A stretch of 5,413 nucleotides of DNA from Bacteroidota bacterium. Lineage in GTDB: Bacteria > Bacteroidota > Bacteroidia > Flavobacteriales > Flavobacteriaceae. Positions within the stretch are counted from its first letter, which is position 1, and each line of letters begins with the position of its first letter. The position numbers were made by a program, and so were the translations under genes. The notes under the pieces were generated by a model. That model saw only the letters and a program-made list of their open reading frames with translations, made no database searches and was not told where the DNA came from. The DNA lies in contig JAJYSO010000146.1 in the NCBI GenBank assembly GCA_021793535.1, positions 1 to 5,413 of the forward strand, written 5' to 3'. This document shows, piece after piece, positions 3,822 through 5,413 of the stretch.

Positions 3822-5413
3822 TTGGCATCGAAAAAATCATATTGGGGATACGCTTTTTTGACCATTGTGGTGGCGAGTATGGCCCTGTGGGGATTCCAAT
3901 CGATTTTGCCGGATAAAATTTTCCCTGAGTTTTCGGCGGCTGCAAAGGATCATATTGTGGTGGATGAGATGATGCAAAAAGCACTGGATGAAAAACAGAC
4001 CGATGCTTTGGTTGAGCAAGAGCGCCCAGTTGAGGATTCTCTAAACCAAAAAGAAGCAGAAGGACTTCAGGAGCCGGACCCTGAGATTCCCAACAAACTC
4101 TTGGCTGATGACCTTTCAACCGCAAAGGAAAATTATTATTTGGATCATTTTTATCAGCAACTGGCGCTTTTGGAAGAGGCCCCTGAACAGCACAAGGTGC
4201 GGATTGCCTATTTTGGAGATTCGATGACCGATGGGGATCTGATCGTACAAGATGTCCGGCAATTTTTTCAGGAAAAATACGGCGGAAAAGGTGTGGGTTT
4301 TGTACCGATTACTTCAGAATCCGCTACATCGCGCATCAGCGTAATTCACCGTTTTTCCCCAAACTGGAAGATGGATACCTATATGAAGACCTATCGGGAT
4401 CAGCCAACCCCACCCTTTGGTGTGAGCGGCCAAGTATTTTATGCGGTGGATAGTTTGGCTCCCCATTGGGTTCAGTATGCCTCTGGGCAGAATGCCAAGA
4501 ACAGGCTCCTACCCCAACCGACCTTGTATTATGGCTTGTCCTCGAATGATTCTGCTGTTGTAAAGGCAGTGTTGAATAAAGATACAGTGAGCTTCCCATT
4601 GACGCCGAATAAAATCCTGAATACCCTGCCTTTGAGTACAGCCGATTTAAATACGGTACGCCTAAGGTTTGAGCAAGCGGATTCCATTCCCCTTTACGGT
4701 GTGGACATGAATGCTTCTTATGGGGTGCAGGTTGACAATTTTTCGAACAGAGGAAACTCCGGTTTACCCTTGAGTCAGTTAAATACTCCATTAATGCGTG
4801 CCTTTGGACAAGAGGATATTCATTACGATTTAATAGTTTTGCAGTACGGAACCAATGTGATGAGCTCCGAGCGGTTGGAATACGGGTGGTATGCACGCAG
4901 CATGGGGCGGGTTGTGCAACATTTGCGACAAGCTTTTCCAGGGACTTCCATTTTGGTGGTCTCTATAGCAGATCGCTCCCATAAGTATGGTAATGAAATG
5001 AAGACGGACTCCGCTGTGGTGCCTTTATTACAAGCACAAAAGGCTTATGCCACGGAGGCACAAACGGGTTTTGTCAACTTGTACGAATTAATGGGAGGGC
5101 GGAACAGTATGGTTGAATGGGTAGAAAAAGATCCGCCAAAAGCCAATAAAGACTACACCCATTTTAATCCTTGGGGAGCAAAAGCCGTGGCTAAAATGAT
5201 TTTTAACGAAATAGAGGAGGGGTTTCATGCTTATAAAAAGCAGGTTGAGCAGCACGAACTAGAAGTGCAAAGAGAAGCTGAACGGAGAAGGGATAGTCTC
5301 CGGGCCAGACGAGATAGCCTACCCATAGACAGTGTTGTACCCCCTAAAAATCCTTCTTCAAAAACGGAAAAAGAACCCGCTAAAGATACGCTACAAAATG
5401 CCTTAGATCGGAA
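3822..5413 (+). CDS. Membrane-anchored SGNH/GDSL hydrolase, possible cell-wall or polysaccharide O-acetylesterase (C-terminus beyond the right edge)
   Basis: I translated this frame by hand: it is open from 3822 to the window end, 530 codons. The start is probably TTG at 3822, just after stops at 3798 and 3810. This gives a short basic N-terminus (Lys4-Lys5) and one membrane anchor, about residues 6-27; the first in-frame ATG (3879) would cut into that anchor. An acidic linker follows to about 120. The catalytic domain has block I GDSMTDGD with nucleophile Ser134, block II with Gly311 in NRGNSG, block III GTN with Asn345, and block V DYTH with Asp444 and His447. About 150 residues lie between blocks I and II, far more than in simple GDSL enzymes. 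Together with GDSMTDGD and the following GKGVGFV, this recalls Ape1-type peptidoglycan O-acetylesterases, which carry a beta-sandwich insert there. The C-terminus becomes a charged helix (464-500) with two RRDSL repeats, then a Pro/Lys-rich tail. The substrate is inferred. Confidence 0.88.
   Translation, partial: MASKKSYWGYAFLTIVVASMALWGFQSILPDKIFPEFSAAAKDHIVVDEMMQKALDEKQTDALVEQERPVEDSLNQKEAEGLQEPDPEIPNKLLADDLSTAKENYYLDHFYQQLALLEEAPEQHKVRIAYFGDSMTDGDLIVQDVRQFFQEKYGGKGVGFVPITSESATSRISVIHRFSPNWKMDTYMKTYRDQPTPPFGVSGQVFYAVDSLAPHWVQYASGQNAKNRLLPQPTLYYGLSSNDSAVVKAVLNKDTVSFPLTPNKILNTLPLSTADLNTVRLRFEQADSIPLYGVDMNASYGVQVDNFSNRGNSGLPLSQLNTPLMRAFGQEDIHYDLIVLQYGTNVMSSERLEYGWYARSMGRVVQHLRQAFPGTSILVVSIADRSHKYGNEMKTDSAVVPLLQAQKAYATEAQTGFVNLYELMGGRNSMVEWVEKDPPKANKDYTHFNPWGAKAVAKMIFNEIEEGFHAYKKQVEQHELEVQREAERRRDSLRARRDSLPIDSVVPPKNPSSKTEKEPAKDTLQNALDR

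Noticed and set aside
3778..4896. Long minus-strand open frames at 3778-4125 and 4336-4896
   Set aside because: They are antisense to the SGNH hydrolase, whose plus-strand frame carries all catalytic blocks. Their translations are low-complexity and match no family I recognise.

Overview
The window most likely comes from a Bacteroidota chromosome, probably Flavobacteriia or a close relative. The evidence is indirect: a DUF6952-type small protein next to a thioredoxin-like protein and a peroxiredoxin, no convincing Shine-Dalgarno sequences, AT-rich leaders, and two intergenic matches to the Bacteroidota -7 promoter element TAnnTTTG. There are seven protein-coding genes. Six lie on the minus strand in two operons, and one incomplete gene lies on the plus strand at the right edge. 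I saw no RNA genes, mobile elements or CRISPR arrays.

Positions 1-2208 (minus) hold an ABC importer for divalent metal. It is transcribed as ATPase (GTG start), then ABC-3 family permease (TTG start), then a substrate-binding lipoprotein that runs off the left edge. The binding protein resembles the PsaA/MntC manganese branch and shows no His-rich zinc loop in the visible part, so Mn(II) is my favoured substrate. The 5' leader has a perfect TAnnTTTG element and a perfect 6-4-6 inverted repeat (TTTAGA/TCTAAA) 20 nt before the start codon. That repeat is a good candidate site for a DtxR/MntR-type metal repressor.

Positions 2285-3579 (minus) hold a peroxide-defence operon: typical 2-Cys peroxiredoxin, a thioredoxin-like protein with a WCGNC active site, and a DUF6952 protein of unknown function whose start overlaps the thioredoxin gene by 20 nt. 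It ends in a strong intrinsic terminator whose U-tract touches the promoter region of the metal operon. A GC-rich hairpin separates the peroxiredoxin from the two downstream genes. Manganese uptake and peroxide removal are known to cooperate in oxidative-stress resistance, so the pairing is sensible, although the two operons look separately transcribed.

Positions 3580-3821 are a divergent intergenic region with a plus-strand TAnnTTTG element and two small dyads. From 3822 to the right edge runs a membrane-anchored SGNH/GDSL hydrolase with all expected catalytic blocks and a large insertion between blocks I and II. Its layout resembles Ape1-type peptidoglycan O-acetylesterases. It remains open at the window end, and its only plausible start is a TTG codon, so it is easily missed by ORF listing.
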